Shown here in pieces: positions 1 to 10,439 of a DNA stretch of 64,000 nt (position 1 is its first letter; every line of letters begins with the position of its first letter). The notes under the pieces are model-generated. The model did not search any database and was not told the origin of the DNA. It worked only from the letters and a program-made list of their open reading frames with translations. The stretch comes from Liopterus haemorrhoidalis. Its lineage: Eukaryota; Arthropoda; Insecta; Coleoptera; Dytiscidae. The position numbers and the translations under genes were made by a program. The stretch lies in the NCBI GenBank assembly GCA_963971575.1, contig OZ020620.1, positions 38,083,992 to 38,147,991 on the forward strand. Reading direction: 5' to 3'.

Positions 1-388
1 TACGTATGAGTTTAGTACATTGCATGGGTTGTAAATATTGTTGTTATTTTGTTTTACTTTCAACAAACGAAAGTAACATCACTTTCAGTCCGTCACACAA
101 ACAAAGCATACTCGACACATTACCAACACCCACATTCGACATGCAAACATGCACCGAGCGAAACAACAGCCACAGCTACAACAAAACAACTGGCGGTAGT
201 ACCGTGGAGTAGAGCCGGCTAATTGCCTCATAATCTAATTACACTTAAATTAAAGCATTTTATTTTGTACAAGAATATTCCGCATATTGGGTGACCATTT
301 GGTATACACTGCAATCCGGAACAAGGGAACCGGGAATGGATTCCTAGCTTTTTTAGTTAAAAAAATTCCTAGAAATTCTAAACAATCC
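1..388. other. Unassigned AT-rich sequence
   Basis: No recognisable gene or repeat. A 68-codon open frame (6-212) has no motif I know and ordinary composition, so I do not call it a gene. The first Fam-A copy starts immediately downstream. Confidence 0.5.
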
Positions 389-575
389 AAAAAATTGATG
401 TGAAGTGTGAATTTTCACACATTGCAGGGTTTCGCAGGTATATAATAAGTGAAGGCGGCATGCTGAGTGTGTAGGACAAATTTTCCTTTGTAGTAATCAC
501 GGGAAAATGAAAGATATTTTTAAAATAACTTATTGTCTGTTAATCTAAGAGCTTTAAAAACAAATTTTATGTTAA

Positions 576-1098
576 CCCTTTACCGCATAGTGTGCCATTC
601 CGATTATATGGCACATTCCGATTTTTATTTTACTTTTAAAACTGAATCAGAAAGTTACTTCATGAATGTTCATATATGCCACATACAGAGCAATGGATCC
701 TGCAGTATCTCAAGTAAAGGGCTGCAATAGATTTGAGGATATCAAGCGGAATTTGCACTTCAATGAAAACTCAATGAATTTATTGAGAAAGGACAACTAG
801 AAGATACGACCTTTTCTTTCAAAAATTCGAGGGCGACTGCTTCGAATCCTTAATGAAGAACACCTAGCAATTGACGAGCAAATAATACGGAATCATTTTC
901 TTTTGTAACATAATGTAGAATCATAATGTTCCATGTATGGCACAAACCCTAAATTATTATTTTAATTATTATTTTTTCATAAAAATAATAATTAATATTC
1001 TAAATATATTTTTTTAATTATTTTTTCTATCAATAAGAACCAATTTCTACTGCTCATGAATTATTTCAGCCAAAAATAAAAATTCATGTAGTAAAGGG
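576..1098 (+). mobile_element. piggyBac-superfamily deletion derivative with TTAA target duplication
   Basis: The sequence begins CCCTTTACCGCATAG and ends GTAAAGGG, flanked on both sides by TTAA (572-575 and 1099-1102), the diagnostic piggyBac target. The related Fam-A copy near 51.04 kb has a single TTAA at the homologous point and no insert, which is an empty site within the same window. The interior holds a transposase relic (693-908). Confidence 0.85.
693..908 (+). pseudogene. piggyBac-type transposase relic
   Basis: Conceptual translation from 693 gives MDPAVSQVKGC followed by NRFEDIKRNLHFNENS, an in-frame TAG, then KIRPFLSKIRGR and EEHLAIDEQII. These blocks match the conserved core of piggyBac/PGBD transposases, where RFEDIKR..HFND precedes KIRPLL and the VDEQ motif. 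In that family the aspartate of the DEQ block is the first acidic catalytic residue, and it is kept here. Only about 70 of the usual 500-600 codons remain, with one internal stop and a terminal stop at 906-908. This is a dead remnant inside a short TTAA-flanked element. I am confident of the family but cannot name the lineage. Confidence 0.75.
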
Positions 1099-1439
1099 TT
1101 AAAATATCTTTTTGTTAATTTTAATTCGAATACCTAATACCGTTATTTAGGTTTCTAAATAAGTGCAGTATTTTTTTTATATATAGCAAGGTTCATTAAG
1201 ATTTTGAAAATTGCGCCTATTGCTTCCATTGGTTGTTTTAGGTCATATGCTCCGCCTCTCTGGTTTCGTATACATGACACATATGAAAATATAATTCCAA
1301 CAATTCCAATTGGTTAGTAAAATTACGCTCTTAAAAATTATATGCAACATTTGCCAAAATATAACTAGAATTTTGACAAAATAATTTAAACAAAATAAAA
1401 ATGAAAAAAATAAATAAATAAATAAAATTATCTCCTCTG

Positions 1440-1500
1440 CCCGGGTGCGAATCCTAGTATGCTGAGTAGCAAGCGAGCAAGCTAACCATTAGACCAAGAT
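1440..1500 (-). other. tRNA-like cassette (Pol III box A/B motifs) in Fam-A copy 1
   Basis: On the minus strand TGGTCTAATGG (1486-1496) fits the box A consensus TRGYNNARNGG at every position. GGATTCGCACC (1444-1454) is a weaker box B-like motif. Spacing is tRNA-like. The flanks align to other Fam-A copies but the cassette itself does not. Confidence 0.5.
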
Positions 1501-2076
1501 ACGTCTTCTAATATAGTGTGTTATACAACTATAACTTTTGTGCATCGTCAACCATAAAACACAAAAAATGCGTTATTTTCCGATAACATAATCTGATCAA
1601 AAATTCCTGTTTTACTATTCCGGTTCACACCAATGTACATTACTTAGAATTTTTTCAGATTTTTAGTTTAAACCATCTGGGCTAGAGGGTGTGGAACAAA
1701 GAATTTTTTACACAGTTTTGGCAAAAATCGCATCAAAATAGTTTATTTTGCAAAAATAATATTTTGGTCGTTAATCCACGTACTTTCATTTAAGGGCTTT
1801 CATTTGATGCACCACTAGAATATAAAAAAAAAAAAAATTCGATGAGCACATATTTATTTATAATTTTAGGGCGATATGTATTTTAGATGTTTTAGTATTT
1901 TTCTTATGTGCAGGTTAAAGAGTTGTATAAGCATGCCAAATTTTAACTCTCTAAGTTTAGCCGTTTGACTACAATTTTTACCGAACAGACAGACAGACAC
2001 ACAGACGACAAAATGACGGTATAAGGTTATTTTGGTCATACCTACAAAACCCAAAAAATTAAAGAAAAAATCCCAT

Positions 2077-2661
2077 ACAGTAACTTGAAAAAATTCATCT
2101 CATCTAAAGATAGAATTAAATCGTGAACATTTTCGAGCAATTATTTTTTACAACTTTCGACGTGGATTAACCCAACAACAGTGCTTCGATGAATTTAATT
2201 TGACTTTTAGCGATGAAGCACCATCAAGGACTACGGTTTATCGATGGTTTATCGACTTCAATCGTGGCCGTAGTTCGCTTGAGTACGAATTTCGTGAACG
2301 TCGTCCAAAATCGGTTGTTGTTCCGAAAAACATTGATGCTGTGCATGAACTGATACTGCTAGATCGTCATGTGACTTATCGTGAGATTGAGGTATCCTTG
2401 GGTATTAGTAGGACTAGCATACATTCACTTTTGCATGAACATTTGGCCGTCAAAAATATATATCGCGTTTGATAGCACATAATTTGACAATTGCAGTGGA
2501 AAAAGCCTCAATCGGAGTGGAAAAAGTGCTTCGAAAATTGGTTAAAACACATGCAAATGTATTGATCTTCATGGGGAATATTTTGAAAAACAATAAAGTC
2601 ACTTTTATTGATAAATAATTGTTTTTGATCTCAAATCCCGAAACATAAAAGGCAACCCTCG
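2077..2661 (+). mobile_element. Internally deleted, 5'-truncated mariner (copy 1)
   Basis: Homologous to the copy at 60973-61947 from the sequence CAGTAACTTGAAAAA onward, so about 460 bp of the 5' end is missing. The 3' inverted repeat ends ...GGCAACCCTCG at 2661, followed by TA (2662-2663), the mariner target dinucleotide. The transposase N-terminus is joined directly to the extreme C-terminus, at the same junction as in the 61 kb copy. Confidence 0.85.
2122..2592 (+). pseudogene. mariner transposase, N-terminal DNA-binding part plus C-terminal tail
   Basis: An uninterrupted frame from 2122 to 2472 encodes FYNFRRGLTQQQCFDEF, then SDEAPSRTTVYRWF, RPKSVVVPKNIDAVHELI and SLGISRTSIHSLLHEHLAVK. 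These are the two helix-turn-helix regions of a mariner transposase, with GRSSLEYEFRERRP (the linker GR motif) between them. The frame then breaks at a TGA (2470-2472). Fragments homologous to CFENWFKRMQ follow. The whole DD34D catalytic domain is absent, so the product could at most bind DNA. The 61 kb copy shares the deletion. Confidence 0.8.
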
Positions 2662-2663
2662 TA

Positions 2664-3100
2664 TTAAATAATAAGAGTATTAAACAGGAAAGAGTTTAAC
2701 TAAAAATGTATTCTTAAAGCTAAGAATTTCTTATCGTATGCAGTCGTTCTTGGATTAATTAAGAACTGTTATAAAAAATAACAAAGTTTAAAATGCCGAC
2801 AGAAGTCATTATTTAATTTAATTTTAAATGGTACATATCAATCATCTTGAAGTTAAAATAAAATATTTCAGGTTAATAATGCCGCAAAAATCAACAATAA
2901 TTGGGGTACAATTACGTTTACTTTAAGTTTTTCTTACTTGCCGTTTAAAGTGATTTAGTAATTTATTTATCTACAAAACAAATAAAAAAGAACTGCTTTA
3001 TATATAGTAAACATTAAAATAATTGTTGCATTAAAATAACTTGAGAATATAACAATTTAACAAGCAACTCAAGACACAAGCAACAACGTTTCAAGTTTAA
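2664..3100. other. Unassigned AT-rich sequence
   Basis: Very AT-rich, no open frame of note, no terminal repeats and no match to the other repeats in the window that I could see. Confidence 0.4.
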
Positions 3101-3104
3101 TAAT

Positions 3105-4085
3105 AAGAAAAATATTTGTGAAAATTGTGAATTAAAAAAAAAAAATCACAACTCAAAAACGGTTGAGTAATCGACTTCTGGTTAGAATTTTTGGATACTT
3201 TGTAGTGTATTTAGTCTAGAAAAAATTTGAGGCCTTATTCGTTTAGCGTATTTTAAAATTATTACAACTTTTAACATGGCGTGATTTATAGAAATATTCA
3301 TCTTCGCATGGACATATCTCAAAAACTAAATGCGATAAAGACCTGCGGTTGAAATTTTTGAAATCTTGAGGTCTTAATTGACTTGTAACCATATTTTGTA
3401 ACGAAAAAAAAAAAAAAAATAGAAAATTTTTGTTTTTTTTTGTTTAATTTTTTGAAAATTTTGATAAATTCTAACTAAAAAATGGTTATGGATATAAATC
3501 TGCGGTTTGAATTTTTAAAATTATCGTACATTGTTTAGTTTTTAAAAAAATTTGGGCTTTAATAAACCTATTATTAAGTTTTGTATGGGCAGTAATCCAA
3601 AACCCTTGAAAATGGCAGACAATCGAAAAAATCGTAAGGGGTAGTAGGTTAGTAATCAAAAATTTTTTGTCTCCGATTTTATTGAAAATTGGTACAAATA
3701 TGTATTTTTGGTCATAGATTAATAAAATTTGGTCCATTTTGAAGTTTGGGCAAAAGTTTTGGAATTATAGGCAAAAAAACTGATCCAAATCGGCTCTAAC
3801 TCAAAAACTAGGAAAGCATGAATTTTTTAAATATTTTTTTCATAATCCTCACCATAAATATAGCTTAAAACTAGATTTTGGCTAAAATCGGAGTCAAAAA
3901 AATTTGGATCAAAATTTTAACGAAAAAAATGTTGAAATTTTTTGGAAATATGGTATGTTTATACATTTTTAGCCTTAGAGCACAAATATATGGTCACTTT
4001 TGAGTTACGGTCTAAAATTTTGACTTTTGCGGTAAAAGATATAAAAAAAGACTCCACAAAAATGGTCAGAGCCGATGAAATGTGA
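3105..4085 (-). repeat. Fam-C degenerate modular repeat (copy 1)
   Basis: 3140-3745 is an inverted, diverged copy of 42000-42560. Shared landmarks are ACTCAAAAACGGTT, CTTCGCATGGACATATCTC, GACCTGCGGTTGAAATTTT and TGGTCATAGATTAATAAAAT. The motif 'ACTCAAAAACGG ... TGCGGTTGAAATTTTT' recurs in variant form several times, so the repeat is built of related modules. The part from 3750 to 4085 continues in the same style but has no partner in the window. No coding potential. Confidence 0.65.
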
Positions 4086-4194
4086 GCCTGCCCCCTTTTG
4101 TAAACGATCTTAATAAACGAATATTTACTTCTTATCTATCATCTATATTAATAAAATTGAAGTCTATATCTGTTTGGGGGTTAAAACTGCTTAT

Positions 4195-4640
4195 AAAAAA
4201 ACTTAAAATATCTCCCTTATTGTTGATTTAACAGAAAAATGTATAGAATAAAAATTGTTAATAATGAGAAGACAAATATTTTTTGTTCAATGCATTTTTA
4301 CAATTAGATGAATATTATGAGTTACGGGGGGACACCCTAAAACTAAAATTTAGTTAATTTCCTTTAATATGGATTTAATAGCAAAATCATATATAATAAA
4401 AAAAAGTTTATAACAAGAAAATAAATATTTTATTTCTCTGCATTTTTTCATTTAGATCAATGTTTCCCAAACTGTGCTCCGCGAGCGTCTACTAGTGCTC
4501 CGCGATCTACTAGTGTTGCTATATATATAGCCATGATAGTGCTCCGCGACGAATTCTTCTCGTGAAAAGTGCTCTGCGGCTCAAAAAGTTTGGGAAACTG
4601 TGATTTAGATGAATATTTCGGAGTTACGGTAACTTTCTCC
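4195..4640 (+). repeat. Diverged tandem duplication, split by a small hAT element
   Basis: Two adjacent copies share the order ATTTAA(C/T)AG..AAAAT, ATA(G)AATAAAAA, GACAAATATTTT, TGCATTTTT, TTAGATGAATATT and GAGTTACGG. The second copy (about 4360-4640) is interrupted by the hAT element 4458-4602. The first copy (about 4200-4330) shows the uninterrupted AATTAGATGAATATT and so serves as an empty site. Confidence 0.7.
4458..4602. mobile_element. 145-bp hAT MITE, 8-bp TSD ATTTAGAT
   Basis: Terminal inverted repeats CAATGTTTCCCAAACTGTG and AGTTTGGGAAACTGTG, flanked by perfect 8-bp duplications ATTTAGAT (4450-4457 and 4603-4610). The ends resemble the Zaphod-like hAT group (CAGTGTTTCTCAA...). Interior GTGCTCCGCG motifs recur. 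Non-coding. Confidence 0.88.
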
Positions 4641-4989
4641 AATACCCCTCTTTTGAACACCAATTACCTGGACTACATAGAAAACCGTCGTATTACGTCA
4701 AACACTTAAAAATATACAGCATACAATTCACTTGTAATACGATAGTGATTAAGTTTATGGGCTAATTTCATATATTAATTGACAAAAAATTCAATTTAAC
4801 ATCAGGTACATTATGTCAACTAATGGTCGTATTGCATATTTGCCTTGACTAGAACAGTAAAATGTTTTAATATGTCCACAATCTGTGTAATTACTAATAA
4901 CTGACCGTATGTTAATTGAGAATTACTAAAATGTTGATATTAAACCCGCAATGAAAGTCTACCGACAGTTGCCTTTAGACAGTGGTGTC
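4641..4989. other. Unassigned AT-rich sequence
   Basis: Nothing recognisable. A 68-codon reverse frame overlapping 4457-4663 runs through the hAT MITE and is fortuitous. Confidence 0.4.
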
Positions 4990-5292
4990 ACAAGACTGTT
5001 TTCCGACGACTACTATGGAACTGTCTCATTTCTCTACAGTTAGCTGACAGATATGATAAATGCGCACCAAAGCGTATGTGCGTTGTGCGGGAAAGAAAAA
5101 TTCGCAACAATGCGCATGTGTAGTTTCCAAGAATTTTTATTCCTGTACTGGCTATGCGCGCATAATGGATGTTGACCATATTTATACTGTATTTTTTGAT
5201 TATTTATTTATTTATTGAAAAATGGTAATCGGAGGAAAAGCACAGTGAGCAAAACGCGCAGAATGAATATTCCGCGCTAGTTGCACAATATA
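4990..5292 (+). repeat. Dispersed repeat Rep-D, copy 1
   Basis: Aligns to 30285-30625 in the same orientation. Shared landmarks include CTATGGAACTGTCTCATTT, CAATGCGCATGTG(T/C)AGTTTCC, GAAAAATGGTAATCGGAGG and ATTCCGCGCTAGTTGCACAA. Both copies stop at ACTATTCC, after which they diverge. The left end is less sharp. CpG-rich for this window. Non-coding, function unknown. Confidence 0.75.
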
Positions 5293-5299
5293 CTATTCC

Positions 5300-5560
5300 G
5301 GTGTCAGCTTTTCCCTCTTCAGCTCAGCTTTTCCCTCTTCATTTCCTCTCTCACAAATATATCGTGGTGTCGTTCTGTCTACCCCCAAAGTCCATCTCAT
5401 ATAGCCCTCTTGTACCCTCTCCATCATCTTCCATTCCTTCCGTCTCCAAAACTCCACTCCGTACATAAGGATACTCTTCCCTATTGCATCGAATATCTTC
5501 ATCCTCCACTTGATATCATTATTAAATCTTCTCTCCCCTATGCTTCATAGCTTTCCCATA
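5300..5560 (-). pseudogene. LINE ORF2 C-terminal fragment
   Basis: The minus-strand frame contains KIFDAIGKSILMYGVEFW, then WKMMERVQEGYMRWTLGVDR and TTPRYI. This is the same segment as the longer relic at 25860-26676 (LFDAVVKNILSYGVEIWGW, RVQERYLRWILRVDRTTPGY). The block lies downstream of the reverse transcriptase palm in several insect non-LTR elements. Only about 80 codons survive. The 5' and 3' ends are missing, and a short internal duplication of TCAGCTTTTCCCTCTTC is present near 5305. Clade not assigned. Confidence 0.7.
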
Positions 5561-5704
5561 ACCAGTCTTGCTTTCTTGACTGTGATAATATTTTGTTCTT
5601 TATATTCTCTACGAATCATATTACTTTGATACTGGACTTGATTGTAAAGGTTTACCACTTTGTACAGTATTCTATATCAAAATTGAATCATTTTTGCCCA
5701 CAAC

Positions 5705-6773
5705 TAGGGATGACAATTTATTTTTGAATATCGATATATGCGCGATTCGATATATCGTAAGTGTGATATCGATATTCGATATATATCGAAGTAAAAATAT
5801 CGATATTTTCGATATATCGAAATAATTAACATGTAACATGTAAGATATATAAATTACAGTTTTTTTTTTGTTGGGGTGGCGGGAAAACAAGTCGCTACTT
5901 GACAGACAATAACTTTACAGTTGGTACTCACCCAGCTACCAACCAACTTACTAATTAATTAAATATATATGTGCTGTCCACTTTTGTAAGGACAAACCAG
6001 ATCTTTTTGGTTACTTTTATAGTGTATACTGGACTTTAAACGTCAATCAAAAATATTCTTTACGCAGTAAAACCGACTTTAGATTTATTGGTTATGATCA
6101 TTAAGAAAGTGACATTATTTATAATTTTTTAATACCAACATGACATATAATTTTAAAGGTGCAAATTTTAAAATCAAAATTTCGTCTTACAGGCTATTCC
6201 AAGCGATTAGGCGGAACTAAATGGAAATTTCGTTATTTTAGGTTATCACGAAAACGGACCTTGCTTGGGTTATTTCATGTTTCAGTTTTGGTATGTGAAA
6301 ATTTATGATTCCAACAGTGAAAACACGGAAAAGAATGTCATATGTCAAATTTTAATACATTTTTCCACATTTTGAAGACAAAAAAATAAATAAATGGGAA
6401 ATTTTTATTAAGAATGACAAAAAATTAAAATGCAATGAAAAGGACATTTTATAATGACAATCAGTTTAATCTAGAATTTAAATGTGAGCATAATTTAGAA
6501 AGCTTAAATAAAATGACCAAAAGTCCGAATTAATAGATAAAAATTACTAGATTTCAAAATCTAGTGCCGCCTAAACGTTTGGAATAGCCTACAGTTTGTT
6601 TTTACAAAAGTGAACAGCATAGAGATATTAATATACACAAGAATACCGATATTTTGTGCGAATATCGATATTTTGCGCGATATATCGCATTTCAAATATC
6701 GATATAAAAATATCGATATATTTTTCTAAAGTATCGATATTTTCGAAATATCGATATATCGTTCCCATCCCTA
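5705..6773. mobile_element. hAT-type element with ATCGATAT subterminal arrays, TSD CCCACAAC
   Basis: Terminal inverted repeats TAGGGATG and CATCCCTA with perfect 8-bp duplications CCCACAAC at 5697-5704 and 6774-6781. Both ends are packed with ATCGATAT/TATCGATA motifs (about 5730-5825 and 6645-6760). Dense, ordered subterminal motifs are the usual transposase binding sites of hAT elements. No transposase frame. A second MITE (6191-6590) is nested inside. Confidence 0.92.
6191..6590. mobile_element. MITE of the TTAGGCGGAACTA family (nested copy)
   Basis: Inverted ends AGGCTATTCCAAGCGATTAG and CTAAACGTTTGGAATAGCCT share the core TTAGGCGG(A/C)ACTA with copies at 39990-40169, 40314-40450 and 43233-43412. 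This is the longest of the four at about 400 bp. A 4-bp TACA lies on each side of a GGCTATTCC...GGAATAGCC element, but the other copies do not confirm that target size. Superfamily unknown. Confidence 0.75.
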
Positions 6774-6788
6774 CCCACAACACCTTAT

Positions 6789-7918
6789 CGGGTGTATTCT
6801 GTAAGAAATGCGTTAAAATTAGCGTCAGGTTAATATTTTTATTTTAACTCCATGTCTAACGTCATTATCCAAAAATGCTATTCTGTAAGAGCATTTGTTA
6901 AGGTAAGCATTAATACAATGTTTGTTAACGCGAGGCGCTAACTCACCCTGTAGAGAGGCTAATATTAACTGCACGCGCATGCGCTGTTACGTTGAATTTT
7001 AACAGGAGTATTTATTTAGTCAAATGCCAAGAGAATCTTAACCTAATATTTCGGTGTTGAATTAAATATTCAGTGGCGAAATTTATTTTAAAAATGGAAC
7101 AGAAATGTTTGGTCCTGTGATTCTCATTATAACTGGTTTCCACAATGTATTAAATAAAAATATAACTTTATTCAACTTTTGTTTAGTCAATTTATATACC
7201 ACATTGTATTATAACAGTTTATCTAATTTTTTAATAATATGTGAATTATACATTCATTCTATTGTTAAAAAGGTGTTCGGTGATATTAATTATTAAATTT
7301 GATTTATTACGCTATTTCTACCCTGGAATAACACTGTTGTGATCGTCATTATCAATCTCATCAATTGTTTCTTCAAATAATACACCATTAAAATGTACTG
7401 CGATATTTTGAAACACGGCGGAGGCATAAGTGAAGTTTTGTAGCTTTCAGAGGATTATGATTTTAAGTTCTGTGTCTCAACAAAAACCAAAACTGCTCTC
7501 CAATACTCCATTTACTTCCTTTCTATACAATTACTTGAACTTGCGTCTGGGGTACTTGTGTAACAAATATGAAGCGTCATTCTTATCTCTACTGTAAAGA
7601 ATTCACTTTAAAAAGTAATAGAAAGTTGATTAATATTCCTACCGTCTTGTGTTTTATTAATTTTTTTTAAATAACATGAAATTTACTTAAATAGGATCAG
7701 CCATTTTAGCAAACTAAACACTAGCGTTAACTTTTAAAGCCACCGTTTCGGTAGGCGCTTATTGTAGAACGTTAACTGGCTATTTTAACCCCGCCGCGCT
7801 ATAATATTAACACATATATATGTTAAGCGAATAGCATTTAAGTTAAAAATGGTGTTAAAAAAATTAACGTCAGTTTTTGACGCTAAGATTTTAACATCAT
7901 GCTTAGAGAATAGACCCG
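6789..7918 (-). mobile_element. PIF/Harbinger-like DNA transposon remnant
   Basis: Inverted ends CGGGTGTATTCTGTAAG and CTTAGAGAATAGACCCG, extended inward by a shared GTTAAAAT..TAGCGTCA block. The trinucleotide TAT flanks both sides. A short C-terminal transposase relic lies inside on the minus strand. A single end of the same type (ACAGAATAGACCCG) occurs at 56262-56276. Superfamily is based on the relic. Confidence 0.6.
7319..7434 (-). pseudogene. Harbinger-like transposase C-terminal relic
   Basis: The minus-strand frame reads FTYASAVFQNIAVHFNG, then VLFEETIDEIDNDDHNSV and IPG. This resembles the end of PIF/Harbinger DDE transposases, where a '...A.AVLHNIAV' helix is followed by an acidic linker and VIPG. 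Upstream (7440-7600) frame-shifted pieces such as YGVLESSF recall the ERxFGVLKxRF block. About 40 codons are in frame and catalytic residues are not present. Identification rests on motif memory and needs a profile search. Confidence 0.5.
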
Positions 7919-7921
7919 TAT

Positions 7922-8249
7922 GTCAGTAATAATGATAATAATAGTTAGATGAACTTTTAGTTGCAATTTACCGTGTTGAACACTAAATCTGTTGGATGTT
8001 TTTGAAATTGAACTGTGGACGCCGCTGATGAGTGCTGTGTTGTAGGTAAGAACATTCTCCGTGGCTATTAACTGGGTTAATTCCATCTAGAACTTTCACA
8101 ATAAATGAATCTAGTGCAAAAGATCTGCATCGCTGTGTGTTTACATCAACTTTACTCAGCTCAAAATAAAATACATTTGTAAATATTTGTGTAATCCAAA
8201 CTGGACTATCCATCCGACTATAGTTAAAGACATAAGAACAGCAACAAGC
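7922..8249. other. Unassigned sequence
   Basis: Contains two overlapping reverse frames (7883-8213) without recognisable motifs. They are not called as genes. Confidence 0.35.
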
Positions 8250-8375
8250 TTATTGGTGCAATTCTGTGGTATATCTGTAAGCTACAGACGATCGAGTTGT
8301 TTTATGTGTTGTTATGTACAGTTTCTTACAGATTTTGTCTGTTAGCTTACAGATTTGCCACAGAATTGCACCATA
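8250..8375. mobile_element. Small hairpin MITE with about 40-bp inverted arms
   Basis: The left arm TTATTGGTGCAATTCTGTGG... pairs with the right arm ...CCACAGAATTGCACCATAA with only a few mismatches over about 40 bp. A spacer of about 45 bp separates them. No coding capacity. It could be a MITE or a hairpin-RNA source. Confidence 0.65.
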
Positions 8376-8436
8376 AGACTTTTTACTTTTCGCAGTAGTG
8401 TAAGTTGGTTAGTTTGTTGGTTTTTTTCATATTTGT

Positions 8437-9482
8437 TTCCATTTTTAGGGTTTTGTAGGTATGACCAAAAACCCTTATACCGTCATTTTGTCGTCTGTCT
8501 GTCTGTTCGGTAAAAATTGTAGCCAAACGGCTAAACCTAGAGAATTGAAATTTGGCATGCTTATATAACTCTTTGACCCGCACATAGGAAAAATACTAAA
8601 ACATCTAAAAAACATATCCCCCTAAAAATATAAACAAATATATGCTCATCGAAAAAAAAAATATATATATATATTTTTTTACAATTCTGTGTAGGGTATC
8701 AAATGAAATCCCTTGGTACGTGGATTAACGATCAAAATTTTATTTTTGCAAAATAAATTATTTTGAAAGGATTTATGCCAAAATTGTTCAAAAAATTTTT
8801 TGTCCCACACCCTGTAGCCCAGATGGTTTAAACTAAAAATCTGAAAAAATTCTAAGTAATGTACATTGGTGTGAACCGTACGACAGGAATTTTTGATCAG
8901 ATTATGTTTTCGCATTTTTTGTGTTTTTAACTAAAATATGTAAAATATTTAATCCCCTATTTAACACAGTAAACGAGTGAACGTCCGTAGTCCAGTGGTA
9001 ACGTTATCGCTTCGTAAGTTACAAACTACTGTTCGAATCCCGTCAATTTTTATTTTTTTTCTGTTTGTTTTTTACATTTTTATTTTGTTTAAATTATTTT
9101 GTCAAAATTCTAGTTATATTTTGGCAAATGTTGCATTTAATTTTTAAAAGCGTAAATTTAATAACCAGTGGGAAGTGTTGAAATTATAATTTAATTCTAT
9201 GTTTGAATGTATACGAAATAAGAGGGGCGGAGTTTATGACTTAAACAACCAATGGAAGCCGTAGGCGCAATTTTCAAAATATTAATGAGCATTGCTATAT
9301 AAAAAAAATACTGCAAATATTTATAAACCCAAATAATGGTATTAGGCATTCGAATTAAAATTAATACAAAATTATTTTAACATAAAATTTGTTTTGGCAT
9401 CCCAAATAATCATCATTCACTTACTAAATACCTGCGAAACCCTGAAATGTGTTAAAATTCACACTTCACAGAAATTTTTTCT
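8437..9482 (+). mobile_element. Fam-A element copy 2
   Basis: Forward, essentially complete and uninterrupted copy, the best single reference in the window. Order: TTTTTAGGGTTTTGTAGGTAT (8444 onward), (TCTG) run 8494-8507, the core GTAGCCAAACGGCTAAA, a tRNA-like cassette at 8978-9043, the subterminal repeat ATACCTGCGAAACCCTG near 9428, a hairpin (here GTGTTAAAATTCACAC), TTCACA and a T-run. Confidence 0.8.
8978..9043 (+). other. tRNA-like cassette in Fam-A copy 2
   Basis: TAGTCCAGTGG (8988-8998) matches the box A consensus exactly. TGTTCGAATCC (9030-9040) matches box B at 10 of 11 positions. The 31-bp spacing fits a tRNA. I could not draw a convincing full cloverleaf, so it is not called as a tRNA gene. 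Confidence 0.55.
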
Positions 9483-9630
9483 TTGTTGTATCTGTCTATT
9501 TTTTCTTGGGTGTTCTCTTTTTCATTTACTTTAAATTCTGGTTTGTAAATTCTTTTAGTTCTTTCTTCGTTGATTCTTTTAACGTGATAAATCTCCTTTA
9601 AAGACTGGGATAATTACGTCGTTACTTATA

Positions 9631-10228
9631 CCCTTTTCACACTAGATCTTTAAGATCGGATGTTAAAGTGAATGTATCTTTAAACGCTAATGTGAAACCG
9701 TATGGCCTCGTTTAAATACAAGCGATGTTTAAGACAGAGATCTGCGTCTTAAACTTCGTCCGCATTGCCAACTTAATTTCTATTATAAAAAAATACTCCT
9801 TGAATTTGTGCTGCCAACATTTTATATTATCATAAACAAGAATACTGTATTATATCGACGTTATAAGAAGTTTATACTTATTGTTATAATAAAATTATTT
9901 ATTTTAATAATGTGTTTAATAAAATACAGAGCTACAATAATTGAGATAAAATGTATCGACTTACATGTTAATACAGGTGTAATATATTCGTTATTGTAGT
10001 GTCTTTATTGTAGAATGAAATGAAATATCATTATTTGTTTATAATAATTCAAAATGTGCGTCTGCGCAGACAGTTCAAAACTGGTAATTGCAAGATGGTA
10101 ACTTAAGGACAAAATTACTGTAGCTGATGACAGTACCAGAGATTTAAACATCAAGTGTGAAAGCATACCGATCTTAAACATCGGTGAACTTTAAGTTCAC
10201 TCGTCTTAAAGATCTAGTGTGAAAAGGG
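9631..10228. mobile_element. TA-flanked MITE with 25-bp inverted repeats
   Basis: Ends CCCTTTTCACACTAGATCTT and AAGATCTAGTGTGAAAAGGG are near-perfect inverses, with TA on each side (9629-9630 and 10229-10230). Subterminal TCTTTAAA/TTTAAGA words repeat. Open frame 9808-9999 has no motif. TA targets suggest a Tc1/mariner-type transposase but the superfamily is not proven. Confidence 0.8.
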
Positions 10229-10439
10229 TATTAGAAATATTCAAGAAGACATTGTTAACAAATTAACCTAGTTTCAATAATTTGTTTTCCGAAGATTTAT
10301 TTTTTATGGTTCTTTACAAAGCTCGTGTTTAGCAATTTTCACAATAGTTAAAGAGTTTTATTAACATTCTTTCACATAAAACAGTTATTGATAACAAGAT
10401 AAAATTGTTTAAACAGTAAAACAAAATAATAAAGGTTAG

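Larger units (their letters stand above)
389..2062 (-). mobile_element. Fam-A element copy 1 (Helentron-associated-like, non-coding)
   Basis: Full-length copy in reverse orientation. The hairpin end (GTGTGAATTTTCACAC) is at about 397-421 and the inverted subterminal repeat CAGGGTTTCGCAGGTAT at about 425-441. A short CAGA run is at 1985-2006, and the opposite end with ACCTACAAAACCC is near 2041. The element encodes nothing. A TTAA-flanked piggyBac-type element is nested at 576-1098 and a tRNA-like cassette lies at about 1440-1500. Inverted subterminal repeats, an internal microsatellite, a 3' hairpin and T-rich ends match the architecture of Helentron-associated elements such as DINE-1. That class assignment is inference. 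Confidence 0.75.

Noticed and set aside
6..212. 68-codon open frame as a gene
   Set aside because: No motif, no context, and length is expected by chance in 64 kb.
8978..9043. A functional tRNA gene
   Set aside because: Box A and B are good, but I cannot form proper acceptor and anticodon stems. The sequence sits inside a repeat family with many diverged versions.
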